Shown here one piece after another: positions 27,775 through 36,745 of a DNA stretch of 64,000 nucleotides. The notes below the pieces were generated by a model. The model had not been told where the DNA came from, searched no databases, and was given only the letters and a program-made list of their open reading frames with translations. The position numbers and the translations under genes are program-made. Each line of letters starts with the position of its first letter. Position 1 is the first letter of the stretch. This DNA is from Magnetococcales bacterium (GTDB lineage: Bacteria > Pseudomonadota > Magnetococcia > Magnetococcales > Magnetaquicoccaceae), in assembly GCA_011089965.1 (NCBI GenBank), contig JAANAU010000013.1, positions 27,237 through 91,236 of the forward strand, given 5' to 3'.

Positions 27775-30168
27775 TTATTCTGTTGTATTTGGATCCTCCA
27801 TCACCTGCACTGGACGGGCAAAACCAAAACCGTTGCGTCCGTTCTGCTTGACCCAGTACATGGCCTGATCGGCCCTCTCCAGCAAAACATCAACGCTTGC
27901 ACCATGCTCCGGGTAAAAGGCAATGCCGATGCTCACGCCAATGGAACAGCGGGTATCCAGGATCACAAACGGTTCCACCAGGGCATGGACGATCTTTTCC
28001 GCCACAATGGCGATATTGAGTGGATTGTGCTGTTCACAGATCAACAGTGCGAACTCGTCTCCACCCAACCGGGCGAGCAGATCTGACCCACGCAAGGTGT
28101 GACGGAGGCGTTGCGTCACCTGAATGAGCAACTGATCACCGGCAGCATGGCCCAAGGTGTCATTGACCTGTTTGAATCGATCCAGATCCAGCATCAACAC
28201 TGAAAAGCTTTCCCGGGTGCGCTGTGCCGTGGCCAGCAGTTGCCGGGCATGCTCCAGAAACAACATGCGGTTGGGCAAACCGGTCAAGGCATCGTGATGG
28301 ACCAGACGCTGGAGTTCCTCTTCCATCCGTTTGCGCTCGATGACTCCAGCCAGGGTGTTGGCAATGGTGGCAAGCAGGGCGATCTCATCCGGATTGCGCG
28401 CATGATCGGCATGGAGCCGCAACAGCAACACCCCCAACGGACGCTCGGAAGAAAAAATCGGCACGCAATAGTGACGATGCCTCCGGGCTTCGGAATGGGT
28501 GACCACATGACGCGGATCGTCATCACCGGCAAAAAGGATCTGTCGCGTCTGCAAGGCCGCACCACACAAACAGTGCCCGGCAGGAACCACCGCGCAGGCA
28601 CGCTGCTCATCCTCGGAAAAACCGATCTGGGCCGCCAGATGCAGACCGCCCTGCTCTGGATCAACCAGAAACAACGCCACATCGTTGTTCCAAACCTTGA
28701 GCCAGGGAATGGTGCGGATGATCCGCAACGCCGTCAGCAGATAAGCCTGCCGGGACATCGGAATCAAGGAGGTCTCCAGCAAGGCGTTGAGCGCGATCCG
28801 GGACATGATGCCGCGAATGTCCGCATTCTCAAGCCGATCCAGATTGCTGGCCAACATGTTGACCATGGATCCGATCTCATCCAACTGATCGCCATTGCCC
28901 AGCAGAGTCACGCGCCGGGTATAATCCCCTTCGGCGCACCCCTGCAAGGCGTGGACGATTTGTCGCGAACGTCCCACCAGCCACCGCAGAAACCACAGAA
29001 TCGATCCGGCCAGAAGCAAAGGGGCCAGAAGAGTGACCTGAATCAGTGTGACATGATTCTTCTCCACCACCTGCCGGGCATCGGCAGCAATCTCACCGCG
29101 CAGCAATCCGGCAGGGGAGGAGAGCCGTTCCACGTCGCGCAACACCTGGGCTGCCGCCAGATCCATGCGACCACGTGCCACACGCCAGGCAGCATGCTCT
29201 TCAAAGAGCATCTGCAACAAAGCGTACAACGCATCCGGTCCTTCGGTCAGCAAAGGCGGGATCCGCGAAAAATGGAGCTGCAACTCCTGAAATAACGGTT
29301 CCCATTCGGAATCGGCATGAACCGACTTCTGCAATTGGGCCAAAGCAGCACGCATCACCCCAAACGCCTGATCCATGCCGTTGGCCCGAATGCTGATCAG
29401 TTGATCCTGCGCGCGCTCCATGATCAACTGTCGACTCAACAATGCCAGGGTCAGACTGGCATGGCGGATCGTATCCGTGGCCTCGCGCACATCCGGAAGA
29501 GCAGCGATCCAACTCTCCTGAATCAAACGCCGGGTCTGATCGTCCCACGGCTCCTGAGTCAATAACGGCTTCAAACGCCGCCTGGCCCTCTGGGTCTCCA
29601 GACGCGCCTTGCCAGCCAAAGCCTCTGCGTTGCGAATCATCTCCCCGGCCTCGTGCTCCAGTTGACCGATGCGGATCGTCAAGGTGGCCACCAACTCCTG
29701 CCAACGACCTTGCCGGATCGACAACTCGTCATCGGCACGCAACAGTTGTCCGAAATCCCGATCCAGTTCACCAAGAGTCTCCCGGGAGGCCGGAAACCGC
29801 TCCAGCAGTTTATCCAGAACGTGCCGCTCGGCCTGGAACTCCGCTTCCAACGATGCACGAGAAAACAACCGGCCAGAGTCAACCGGAATCTCCGGATTGA
29901 CCGGCTGGTGCCGTCGATCCGCCAGACGCATCACAACCACCACAATGCCGCGCACGGCCTCGCTGACCGGAAAGGCCTCTTCCAGCAGCTCTTCTTGATA
30001 GCTTGCCAGTCGCTGGTTGGAGAGCCAAGCCACGGTGGTCAACAACAGCATGGCTGTGACGCTCAACACCCCCAATCCCACCAGCATGCGACGGATACTC
30101 AGGGTGACTCCAGATGCCCGGAACAATCCATTCCCTATCGCGGCAACCGTTCCCGGCCTGGTCGTCAT
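27775..30168 (-). CDS. Membrane diguanylate cyclase with HAMP and GAF domains
   Basis: A 797-aa c-di-GMP synthase. TM helix near residues 25-48, a large (~330-residue) helical sensor region, a second TM (VTLLAPLLLAGSILWFLRW), a HAMP-like segment (QGCAEGDYTRRV), a GAF-type domain (~510-640) with APVVPAGHCLCGAAL-like Cys/His residues, then the GGDEF domain. The active-site loop reads ARLGGDEFALLI at about residues 698-709, and an RxxD inhibitory site (RGSD) lies exactly five residues before GGDEF, so product feedback is expected. No EAL domain. ATG at 30168; a TTG eight codons earlier is in frame. The gene is monocistronic, divergent from a CysB-like regulator. Confidence 0.92.
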   Translation of the reverse strand: MTTRPGTVAAIGNGLFRASGVTLSIRRMLVGLGVLSVTAMLLLTTVAWLSNQRLASYQEELLEEAFPVSEAVRGIVVVVMRLADRRHQPVNPEIPVDSGRLFSRASLEAEFQAERHVLDKLLERFPASRETLGELDRDFGQLLRADDELSIRQGRWQELVATLTIRIGQLEHEAGEMIRNAEALAGKARLETQRARRRLKPLLTQEPWDDQTRRLIQESWIAALPDVREATDTIRHASLTLALLSRQLIMERAQDQLISIRANGMDQAFGVMRAALAQLQKSVHADSEWEPLFQELQLHFSRIPPLLTEGPDALYALLQMLFEEHAAWRVARGRMDLAAAQVLRDVERLSSPAGLLRGEIAADARQVVEKNHVTLIQVTLLAPLLLAGSILWFLRWLVGRSRQIVHALQGCAEGDYTRRVTLLGNGDQLDEIGSMVNMLASNLDRLENADIRGIMSRIALNALLETSLIPMSRQAYLLTALRIIRTIPWLKVWNNDVALFLVDPEQGGLHLAAQIGFSEDEQRACAVVPAGHCLCGAALQTRQILFAGDDDPRHVVTHSEARRHRHYCVPIFSSERPLGVLLLRLHADHARNPDEIALLATIANTLAGVIERKRMEEELQRLVHHDALTGLPNRMLFLEHARQLLATAQRTRESFSVLMLDLDRFKQVNDTLGHAAGDQLLIQVTQRLRHTLRGSDLLARLGGDEFALLICEQHNPLNIAIVAEKIVHALVEPFVILDTRCSIGVSIGIAFYPEHGASVDVLLERADQAMYWVKQNGRNGFGFARPVQVMEDPNTTE

Positions 30169-30385
30169 GCAGCACCATTCCTTCCCATGCAATGAAATGA
30201 AACACTCAAAATAACACAGATCCAGGAAACCTGCTTAACAAATCACAGCGCCCACCCGGTTTTTTTGCACTGCACAAAAATGGACTTGCAGTGCCAACCG
30301 AACCAAAATATGATAATAACAACATAGAACCATTATATAAACATGTTTCACGATACCCTATGCACACAAACAACTGGAAAATAAT

Positions 30386-31303
30386 GTGAAATTCCATCAA
30401 CTCAAATACCTTTGCGAAGTTGCCCGACGCGGACTGAATGTCACAGCAGCCTCGGAACGGTTGCACACGTCCCAATCCGGAGTCTCCCGCCAGATTCAAC
30501 TGCTGGAAGAAGAACTCGGGGTTGAGGTGTTCGTGCGCAATGGCAAACGGTTGGTCGGGGTCACGGAGTCCGGACAACTGATTCTGGAAATCGCCAAAAG
30601 GATCCTGCATGACACGGAAAACCTGCGCATGGTGGGTCGGGAGTTCAGCACCGAAAGTCGGGGCAGTCTGACCATCGCCACCACCCATTCCCAGGCCCGT
30701 TACACCCTGCCCCGGGTCATTCCAGCCTTCATGCAGAAGTATCCCAATGTTCGTCTGCGGTTGCATCAGGGCAGTCCATCCCATGTGGTTGAACTGGTCG
30801 CCTCCGGACAGGCCAATCTGGGCATTGCCACGGAATGGATCGCAGAAAACAAAGAGCTGTTGAGTCTGCCCTGCATGGAGTGGCAACATCTGGTGATCAC
30901 GGCGGTCGGCCATCCTTTGACGCGCACCTCCCCGCTGCGACTTGACATGCTCTCCTGCTATCCCCTGATCACCTATGATCGCGGCTTTGCAGGACGCGCC
31001 AAGATCGATCTGGCCTTTCAGGAGAACGGCTTGACCCCTAATATCGTTCTGGAGGCCATCGATGCGGATGTGATCAAGACCTATGTGGAGTTGGGCCTGG
31101 GTGTCGGCATAGTCGCGGAAATCGCCTACGATCCCATCCGGGACAAGGGAGTTGAGGCCATCAGCACCGGAGGGTTGTTCGGCATGCACACCACCCGCGT
31201 CGGCATCAAAAAAGGGTCGCATCCGGCACGCTATGTCATCGATTTCATCGAGCTGCTCGCCCCGAAACAGTCGCGCGCCGATATCGAAACCCGTCTGCTG
31301 TGA
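30386..31303 (+). CDS. CysB/Cbl-type LysR-family transcriptional regulator
   Basis: A 305-aa LysR-type regulator. The winged HTH occupies residues 1-~60 (KFHQLKYLCEVARRGLNVTAASERLHTSQSGVSRQIQLLEEELG in segments), closely matching CysB. The effector domain (~90-300) has CysB's THSQARYTLPRVIPAFMQKYP and the sulfate/N-acetylserine-site-like STEW/TTH residues. CysB family members control sulfur assimilation genes and bind sulfate, thiosulfate or APS. Starts at GTG 30386, with a weak GGAAA upstream. The nearby dsrC-like and metX genes make a sulfur-metabolism theme in this section, though none is in its operon. Slightly shorter than E. coli CysB (324 aa). Confidence 0.9.
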   Translation: MKFHQLKYLCEVARRGLNVTAASERLHTSQSGVSRQIQLLEEELGVEVFVRNGKRLVGVTESGQLILEIAKRILHDTENLRMVGREFSTESRGSLTIATTHSQARYTLPRVIPAFMQKYPNVRLRLHQGSPSHVVELVASGQANLGIATEWIAENKELLSLPCMEWQHLVITAVGHPLTRTSPLRLDMLSCYPLITYDRGFAGRAKIDLAFQENGLTPNIVLEAIDADVIKTYVELGLGVGIVAEIAYDPIRDKGVEAISTGGLFGMHTTRVGIKKGSHPARYVIDFIELLAPKQSRADIETRLL

Positions 31304-31331
31304 TGCACGCAGGCCAAACCACCCCAGTCAC

Positions 31332-31369
31332 GCGGCTGCCGGGGAAGAAAAAAACGCCCCGGAAGCCGC
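31332..31369. terminator. Bidirectional terminator between cysB-like gene and hydrogenase operon
   Basis: Stem GCGGCT-CCGGGG pairing with CCCCGG-AGCCGC, 12 bp with a single G/A mismatch and an A-rich 12-nt loop. It lies between the convergent cysB-like gene and the response regulator that ends the hydrogenase operon. Confidence 0.65.
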
Positions 31370-31393
31370 TTGCACCGCAATCATGATCAACCA

Positions 31394-31792
31394 TCATGAA
31401 CGAAACAGCAGTTGATCGATCTTCTGGATCAGAACGCGCGGCTCCACCGGCTTTTCAATGAACGCCTCCACCGGCATGAAATCGCTACTGATATCGCTCT
31501 CCGAAAAACCGAAGGAAAGATTGCTGCGCTGATTGACCGCAGAGAGAATCAATACCGGAATCCGTCCCACCTCTGCGTCCTGATTGAGCAACCGGGCCGC
31601 CTTGAATCCGGCCTGGGAATCTTCGGGCATCATGATGTCCAAAATGATCAGGTCTGGATGAAAGGCGCGCACCTCATCCAACAGATGACTGGTATCCCCC
31701 TTGATCGCCACCTCATGTCCGGTACTCTCCAGGATCATGCTCAGATTGTCGGTGATATCCTGGTCGTCATCGATAATCAGAATTCTTGCCAT
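31394..31792 (-). CDS. Single-domain response regulator at end of hydrogenase operon
   Basis: A 132-aa stand-alone receiver. Acidic residues at the start (ILIIDDDQDIT), phosphoacceptor Asp in LIILDIMMPED, Ser/Thr in LILSAVNQR and Lys in AFIEKPVEP are all present. No output domain follows, so it must act by protein contact or be part of a phosphorelay. The insertion MMPEDSQAGFKAARLLNQDAEV after the Asp is typical of a receiver subgroup found with complex kinases. It overlaps the upstream kinase gene by 26 nt and has its own AGGAG at 6 nt, so expression is tied to the kinase and, further upstream, hypB. Confidence 0.88.
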   Translation of the reverse strand: MARILIIDDDQDITDNLSMILESTGHEVAIKGDTSHLLDEVRAFHPDLIILDIMMPEDSQAGFKAARLLNQDAEVGRIPVLILSAVNQRSNLSFGFSESDISSDFMPVEAFIEKPVEPRVLIQKIDQLLFRS

Positions 31793-33224
31793 GGTCGTCT
31801 CCTGACTTTGGTTGGTACGTTAAACGGGTGAGCGTGACGCTGAAACGGGAACCGGCACCCAATTGACTGGTCACATGGATCTCACCACCATGCAGCCGGA
31901 TGATCTCCCGGACCAGAGCCAATCCCATGCCGCTGCTGTTGGGATTGAAACGCACGGCATTATTGGAACGAAAATGCTCCTCGAATATCTTGTCGAGGTG
32001 ATCCTCGGGAATGCCGATGCCGTGATCCACGATATGCAATGTCACCTTGTCCGCCGCGCGATTCAGCGTGACATCGACCGTTCCACCCGGATGGGAATAG
32101 TTCACGGCATTGCGCAACAGATTGGAAATCATGGTGCTCAGGTGCTCCCTGGAAGCCATCATGTAACAGGGGGCCTTCCTGGAAAGAAAGGTGACCTCGA
32201 TCCCTTTGGGTTGACCGATCAGCCGGGCATCCTCCACCTCCTTGACGAGTATGGACATCAGATCGGTTTCCGTCAGACCGACATTAGACGGAGAAAGGGT
32301 GCGCAGGTTGCTCAGATGGATGATGTCTGCGATCTTTTCCATCAACAGATCGCACCGTTCCCCGATGCGCTCCACCACCTGTTTGGCCTTGTCGGGCAAA
32401 GGACCGCAATAACCGTCACGCAGGGTGTAGACATAACTCTTGATGGCGGCAAAAGGGGCCTTGAGTTCATGGGTGGCCCGCAGCGTGATCTGCGACTTCT
32501 CCTGGTCAAGGAGCTGCAAACGATGAAACGCCTCTTCCAGTTGGCGTTCGCGCATCAACAAAATGGCCGTGATGTCCCCCACCAGATACCAGCAGATCAA
32601 AAAGGCCGCCGAAATGCCCAGAATGTAACTGGCCGTGACCACCAGACTGGAACTGATCCCCATCACCTTCATGGTGTTATCAAAAATCGAGATGGTCGGC
32701 ACCCATCCCATGTACTCCAGCAGAATCGGCAAACTGGCAAAAAAGATCCCGACCCAGGTCATGACAAAACTGTAAGAACGGGAAAAAAAAAGAGTCAGAA
32801 GAATGATATGGGGCAGAAACAGAATCAGGATCGGCGTCTCCACCCCCCCAAGCCCATAGGTGAGGATCGAAAGATTGACATAGTCGGTCAACACCTGAAA
32901 GCTCAAAAACCGACACAACCGCCGCTTGGAAGGTTGTTCCGTGATCAGGTTTTTGGCCATGCGCGCATACATGATGTTGCTGAGAGCCAACAGCACACCC
33001 ACCACCAAGAAAAATCGGTAATCGACCACAAAACGGGGGGTGTCCTGCAAAGGCGGCAACAGCGCCCACAACGCCCCCAGAAAACACAAACCGGCAGCAT
33101 TCCAGCGGGTGCGAATGAACCACCAACCCCGGTCAGACATCTCGGTGGTGCGCAACCCCTTTTCACATACGCTGGTATCCCACTCCAGAAAGGGGAAATC
33201 GCTTTTGGTCGGAGTTGCACGCAT
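31767..33224 (-). CDS. Membrane histidine kinase coupled to the hydrogenase operon
   Basis: A 485-aa sensor kinase. Residues ~35-225 hold about six membrane helices with almost no extracytoplasmic domain, including a GLGGVETPILILFLPHIIL segment that recalls the GGxxNPF quinone-site motif of RegB/PrrB-type redox kinases. Then a dimerisation domain with the phosphoacceptor box RATHELKAPFAAI, N-box LLRNAVNYSHP, and ATP-lid motifs DHGIGIPEDHL and SGMGLALVREII. The first ATG is 1 nt after the hypB stop (TGAGATG), so it is clearly in the hydrogenase transcription unit. It could sense membrane redox state or quinone pool to tune hydrogenase or partner genes; that is inference. Confidence 0.88.
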   Translation of the reverse strand: MRATPTKSDFPFLEWDTSVCEKGLRTTEMSDRGWWFIRTRWNAAGLCFLGALWALLPPLQDTPRFVVDYRFFLVVGVLLALSNIMYARMAKNLITEQPSKRRLCRFLSFQVLTDYVNLSILTYGLGGVETPILILFLPHIILLTLFFSRSYSFVMTWVGIFFASLPILLEYMGWVPTISIFDNTMKVMGISSSLVVTASYILGISAAFLICWYLVGDITAILLMRERQLEEAFHRLQLLDQEKSQITLRATHELKAPFAAIKSYVYTLRDGYCGPLPDKAKQVVERIGERCDLLMEKIADIIHLSNLRTLSPSNVGLTETDLMSILVKEVEDARLIGQPKGIEVTFLSRKAPCYMMASREHLSTMISNLLRNAVNYSHPGGTVDVTLNRAADKVTLHIVDHGIGIPEDHLDKIFEEHFRSNNAVRFNPNSSGMGLALVREIIRLHGGEIHVTSQLGAGSRFSVTLTRLTYQPKSGDDHGKNSDYR

Positions 33225-33225
33225 C

Positions 33226-33996
33226 TCAGGTCACCAGATCCTCCAGAAAATCGATCCAAGCCTCCAGTCCAAAGCCGGTACGCGCACTCAACTCGAAAAT
33301 CCGGGCATCGGGTCGCACCTGACGAATCGCCGCCCGACAACTGGAGCGATCCCAGTCAAGATGCGGCACAAGATCCCATTTGGTCACCACCACCACCGGG
33401 GAACGCTGAAACAATACCGGATACTTGACCGGCTTGTCCTCACCCTCGGTCACCGAAAGCAAAGCAACCTTGACATGCTCGCCCAGATCAAAAGCGGCTG
33501 GACAGACCAGATTCCCCACATTCTCGATGATGAGCAGTCGCTCCTTTCCGTGGTCCGACAACAACTCCGGCAGCCGCTCTCCCACCATGACAGCATCCAG
33601 ATGACAGGCATTGCGGGTTTCGATCTGCACCACCCCGGCTCCACGTCCCTGCAAACGCTGCGCATCATGATCGGTCTGGAGATCCCCGACGATCACGGCA
33701 CACCCCACCCGTCCCTGCAATCGCTCCAGGGTGCGCTCCAGAAGCAGGGTCTTGCCCGCCCCCGGAGACGAGATCAGATTGATCGCCCGAATGCCCCGTT
33801 CATCCAACCAGCGCCGATTGCGCGCAGCCTGTTCATCGTTGCGGGACATCACCCGGGTGGCCAACGAAATGGTGCGTCCAGGCAGTTGGACTGGGTCATG
33901 GTCATGGTCATGACCATGACCATGACCATGATGGTGCGTATGGTCATGACCGTGCCTGCCGGTGTTGCCAACCTCACAACCGCAATCCATGCACAT
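33226..33996 (-). CDS. hypB: Hydrogenase nickel incorporation GTPase HypB
   Basis: A 256-aa SIMIBI-class GTPase that delivers Ni2+ to the hydrogenase large subunit with HypA. The N terminus has the high-affinity Ni site CxxCGC (MCMDCGC), then a His-rich Ni-storage stretch of alternating His, Gly and Asp (about residues 14-35), as in some long HypBs. G-domain motifs: P-loop SSPGAGKT at about 77-84, the metal-binding switch region with ENVGNLVCPAAFDLGE, and VVTKWDLVP. Both storage and GTPase metal sites are therefore present. It overlaps hypA by 1 nt (TGATG-type) and is followed without gap by the kinase gene. Confidence 0.97.
   Translation of the reverse strand: MCMDCGCEVGNTGRHGHDHTHHHGHGHGHDHDHDPVQLPGRTISLATRVMSRNDEQAARNRRWLDERGIRAINLISSPGAGKTLLLERTLERLQGRVGCAVIVGDLQTDHDAQRLQGRGAGVVQIETRNACHLDAVMVGERLPELLSDHGKERLLIIENVGNLVCPAAFDLGEHVKVALLSVTEGEDKPVKYPVLFQRSPVVVVTKWDLVPHLDWDRSSCRAAIRQVRPDARIFELSARTGFGLEAWIDFLEDLVT
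33894..33927. repeat. 34-bp perfect palindrome inside the hypB His-rich coding segment
   Basis: Iterated GGTCAT units on one side mirror ATGACC units on the other, giving a 17+17 perfect inverted repeat with no loop, centred between 33910 and 33911. It is made by alternating His, Gly and Asp codons. The same bases could fold as a hairpin in the mRNA or slip during replication, changing the His count. Confidence 0.85.
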
Positions 33997-34340
33997 CAGG
34001 TCACCTCCAGGGAGCGCAGAATCAGATCATTTCCGGCGATGATCTCCACCTGACCGGAAGCGCAGGAACCGCAATACAACAAACAAGGCTCAACAGCCTC
34101 GGACTCCGTACCACAAGCCATACAGCGCAAACGCACCGGCAACTCTTCCACAATCAATTCCGCTCCGGCAACCGGAGTCCCCTCAATGGCCAAAGGGAAA
34201 CAGAATGCCAACGCCCGACCATCCACCCCGCTCAACGCCCCCACAGAAACGGTAACCTGCCGGACCGATGCAAATTTTTCTCGTTCCATGCACTCCCGGA
34301 CCTGTTCCACCAGCGCCATGGCCACGCTCAATTCATGCAT
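33996..34340 (-). CDS. hypA: Hydrogenase nickel/zinc metallochaperone HypA
   Basis: A 114-aa Ni-binding chaperone that works with HypB. The N-terminal MHE supplies the Ni-coordinating His2, and the zinc site is two CxxC motifs, CMACG and YCGSC (about residues 71-74 and 87-90). HypA docks to the large subunit and receives Ni from HypB. ATG at 34340 overlaps the hypE stop by 1 nt (TGATG), and hypA in turn overlaps hypB, so all three are translationally coupled. The longer upstream frame to 34538 lies inside hypE and is rejected. Confidence 0.96.
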   Translation of the reverse strand: MHELSVAMALVEQVRECMEREKFASVRQVTVSVGALSGVDGRALAFCFPLAIEGTPVAGAELIVEELPVRLRCMACGTESEAVEPCLLYCGSCASGQVEIIAGNDLILRSLEVT

Positions 34341-35350
34341 CAGCAGATCCTCGGCAGCAACTCGCCGCTGGGAACATCCACCACCCGTTCTCCGGCAATG
34401 GCACTCTCCAGGATCACCCGTCCGCCATGTTCCCCGGTCACGATCCCCACCTCCCGGGCATCTCGACCTTCCGGCAGGGTGTGCCAGATGTCGAGAATCC
34501 CATCGGCCACGCTGGCGGCACACACCAAAACCAGACACCCCTCGGAGGCCACATGCAACAGATCCAACCCCATCATCTCTGCCAAGGCGGAAGCTGCCGG
34601 AGAAAACGGCAGATCCCGTGCCCGGATGCGCATGCCGAAACGTTGTCCGGCAGTCATCTCATTGAGTATGGTGGCCAATCCCCCCCGGGTCGGGTCACGC
34701 ATGAAACGCACCCCCGCAGCCAGCTCTGCCATCCCCTCCACCAGACGATGCAACGGGCGGGAGTCGCTTTTCGGGGAGTGTTCTGCCGGAAACCCCTCCC
34801 GGGCAGCCAGGATCGCCGCACCATGATCCCCCAGACAACCGCTGACCAACACCTTGTCCCCTGGCTGAATCTGCGCAATGCTCAGGGAAAAACCGGGCAG
34901 TGCTGCACCGATCCCGGAGGTGGTGATGTAGATGCCATCGCATTGGCCCCGTTTCACTACCTTGGTATCACCGGTCACCACAGCCACATCCGCGTGATCG
35001 GCTGCCAGACGTATCGCATCCAGCACCCGCCGCAACGTCATCACCGGCAACCCTTCCTCCAGGATCATGGCCAAGGAGAGCCAACGCGGACGGGCACCAC
35101 TCACCGCCAGATCGTTGACCGTGCCATGCACAGCCAGATCCCCGATACACCCTCCCGGGAAAAAGAGCGGCTGCACCACAAACCCATCGGTGGTGAAACA
35201 CACATTGCGGCCAGAGAGCTGCAAAGAGGCTGCATCCGGCAACGTTGCCAATGGCCCGGAGCCAAAACGGCTCAGGATCTCCTCGGCGATCAGACGTTGC
35301 GACAGCCTGCCCCCGCCACCGTGGGCCAAGAGAATCTGTTCCTCACTCAT
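34340..35350 (-). CDS. hypE: Carbamoyl dehydratase HypE
   Basis: A 336-aa PurM/AIR-synthase-fold enzyme that turns a thiocarbamate on its C-terminal Cys into thiocyanate, giving the CN ligands of the [NiFe] site. The N-terminal AHGGGG motif and GDTKVVKRG and GVLIIDP-type ATP-binding loops (seen as TSGIGAALPG) are intact, and the protein ends in the required PRIC, with the last residue being the acceptor Cys. Its carbamoyl donor is HypF; here only a HypF C-terminal domain is found (see 36746-38350). It overlaps hypD by 8 nt. Confidence 0.97.
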   Translation of the reverse strand: MSEEQILLAHGGGGRLSQRLIAEEILSRFGSGPLATLPDAASLQLSGRNVCFTTDGFVVQPLFFPGGCIGDLAVHGTVNDLAVSGARPRWLSLAMILEEGLPVMTLRRVLDAIRLAADHADVAVVTGDTKVVKRGQCDGIYITTSGIGAALPGFSLSIAQIQPGDKVLVSGCLGDHGAAILAAREGFPAEHSPKSDSRPLHRLVEGMAELAAGVRFMRDPTRGGLATILNEMTAGQRFGMRIRARDLPFSPAASALAEMMGLDLLHVASEGCLVLVCAASVADGILDIWHTLPEGRDAREVGIVTGEHGGRVILESAIAGERVVDVPSGELLPRIC

Positions 35351-36458
35351 CGCGCCTCTTCAAGGATGCAAAACGATACTCTGCCGCACAACTCCCCTCG
35401 GAACTCACCATGCACGGGCCAAGCGGCTTCTCCGGCGTACAGGCAACCCCGAACAACCCACACTCCGATGGCATGATCTTGCCCTTCAACACCTCGCCGC
35501 ACAGACAACGCGGATTGGGACGACCTGACGGGATGTCGATGCCAAAACGGATGCAGGCATCATAATCCGCCAGATGCGAACGCAGCTTGAAACCACTCGC
35601 CGGAATGACGCCCAGGCCACGCCAGGAGACCTCAACCGGCTCCAGATAACGCTCCATCAAACCCAAAGCCTGTGGATTGCCGCCCGGGCGTACCACCCGA
35701 TTGTATTGATTGTCCACGAACGCCCTGCCCGCCACCCGCTGTTGCAGCAACCCCTCAACCCCTTGCAGGATGTCCAACGGCTCAAACCCGGAGACCACAC
35801 AGGCCACGCCATGGGTTGCGGCATAAGGACGATACGCATCCGCGCCGATGATGGCGCTGACATGGGCCGGACAGAGAAACCCGTCAATGCGGATCCCGGG
35901 ATCGACCAGCAGGGCATCCAGAACCGGCGGCACCCGTTTGAAGGCCGTCAACAACGACAGATTGCCGATCCTTTGACGAATGGCGCCATCCAGCATGGCC
36001 ACCACCGGTGCCACGGTGGTCTCGAAGCCAACCGCCAGAAACACCACCTCCTGATCCGGATGGGTACGGGCCAGTTCCATGGCCGTGGCCGAAGAATAGA
36101 CGCTTTCGATGGCATACCCCATGGCCCGCGCCTGAGCCAGAGTGGACCGGGAACCGGGAACCCGCATCATGTCGCCAAACGTGACGATGATCCGACCCGC
36201 TTCGGCCAAAGAGATCGCGGCATCCACGTAACCGGGGTCGGTCACACAGACCGGACAACCAGGTCCGCTGACCAGCCGTACCCCGGAAGGCAGAAATCCA
36301 CGAATGCCGAAGCGGGCAATGGCCATGGTGTGACTGCCGCACACCTCCATGAAACAGGCATCCTTCCCGCCATGGGCCAATTCGGCCCCCAAACGGGCCA
36401 GAGAGTCCCGATAGTGGGCAGCCACCGCCGGATCGCGAAAACCTTCGATATAGTTCAC
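35343..36458 (-). CDS. hypD: Iron-sulfur scaffold HypD
   Basis: A 371-aa [4Fe-4S] protein on which, with HypC, the Fe(CN)2CO unit is assembled. Conserved Cys motifs are visible: EVCGSHTMAI near residue 41, GPGCPVCVT near residue 70, and a C-terminal cluster-binding set RCLCGEVLKG...ECGLFGVACTPEKPLGPCMVSSEGSC. Length matches the family (~370). ATG at 36458 overlaps the hypC stop in ATGA. Together with HypC it is part of the compact hypC-hypD-hypE-hypA-hypB block. Confidence 0.96.
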   Translation of the reverse strand: MNYIEGFRDPAVAAHYRDSLARLGAELAHGGKDACFMEVCGSHTMAIARFGIRGFLPSGVRLVSGPGCPVCVTDPGYVDAAISLAEAGRIIVTFGDMMRVPGSRSTLAQARAMGYAIESVYSSATAMELARTHPDQEVVFLAVGFETTVAPVVAMLDGAIRQRIGNLSLLTAFKRVPPVLDALLVDPGIRIDGFLCPAHVSAIIGADAYRPYAATHGVACVVSGFEPLDILQGVEGLLQQRVAGRAFVDNQYNRVVRPGGNPQALGLMERYLEPVEVSWRGLGVIPASGFKLRSHLADYDACIRFGIDIPSGRPNPRCLCGEVLKGKIMPSECGLFGVACTPEKPLGPCMVSSEGSCAAEYRFASLKRRDE

Positions 36459-36742
36459 GTTTCAGATTCCCGACCCATTCTGGAAGGAGCCACCAGGCGG
36501 GCCGGTTGACCGGTTTCCTGCTGGTGCAACGCAGCCAGGTGCCGGAACAGTTTCAAACGTTCATCCGCTTCGTGCGTATCGAGCCGTTCAATGGCATAAC
36601 CGGCGTGAATCAACACATAATCGCCGGTCTGTGGCCCATCGATCAGCATCAGGCTGACCTCATGACGCACCCCGTCCAGTTCCACGGTGCCAAGTTCATC
36701 ATCCCGGATCGCAACAATCTGCATGGGCACGGCAAGACACAT
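36455..36742 (-). CDS. hypC: Hydrogenase assembly chaperone HypC
   Basis: A 95-aa HypC/HupF family chaperone. The essential N-terminal Cys2 is present in MCLAVPMQIVAI, and the OB-fold core with DYVLIHAGYAIERLD follows. HypC carries the Fe(CN)2CO group with HypD and escorts the immature large subunit. It lies only 3 nt after the protease-HypF fusion and overlaps hypD by 4 nt. One copy serves the single hydrogenase in this operon. Confidence 0.95.
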   Translation of the reverse strand: MCLAVPMQIVAIRDDELGTVELDGVRHEVSLMLIDGPQTGDYVLIHAGYAIERLDTHEADERLKLFRHLAALHQQETGQPARLVAPSRMGRESET

Positions 36743-36745
36743 CGT

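Noticed and set aside
31863..33428. Long open frame on the + strand across the kinase and hypB
   Set aside because: Antisense shadow of the histidine kinase and HypB with low-complexity composition and no recognisable domain.
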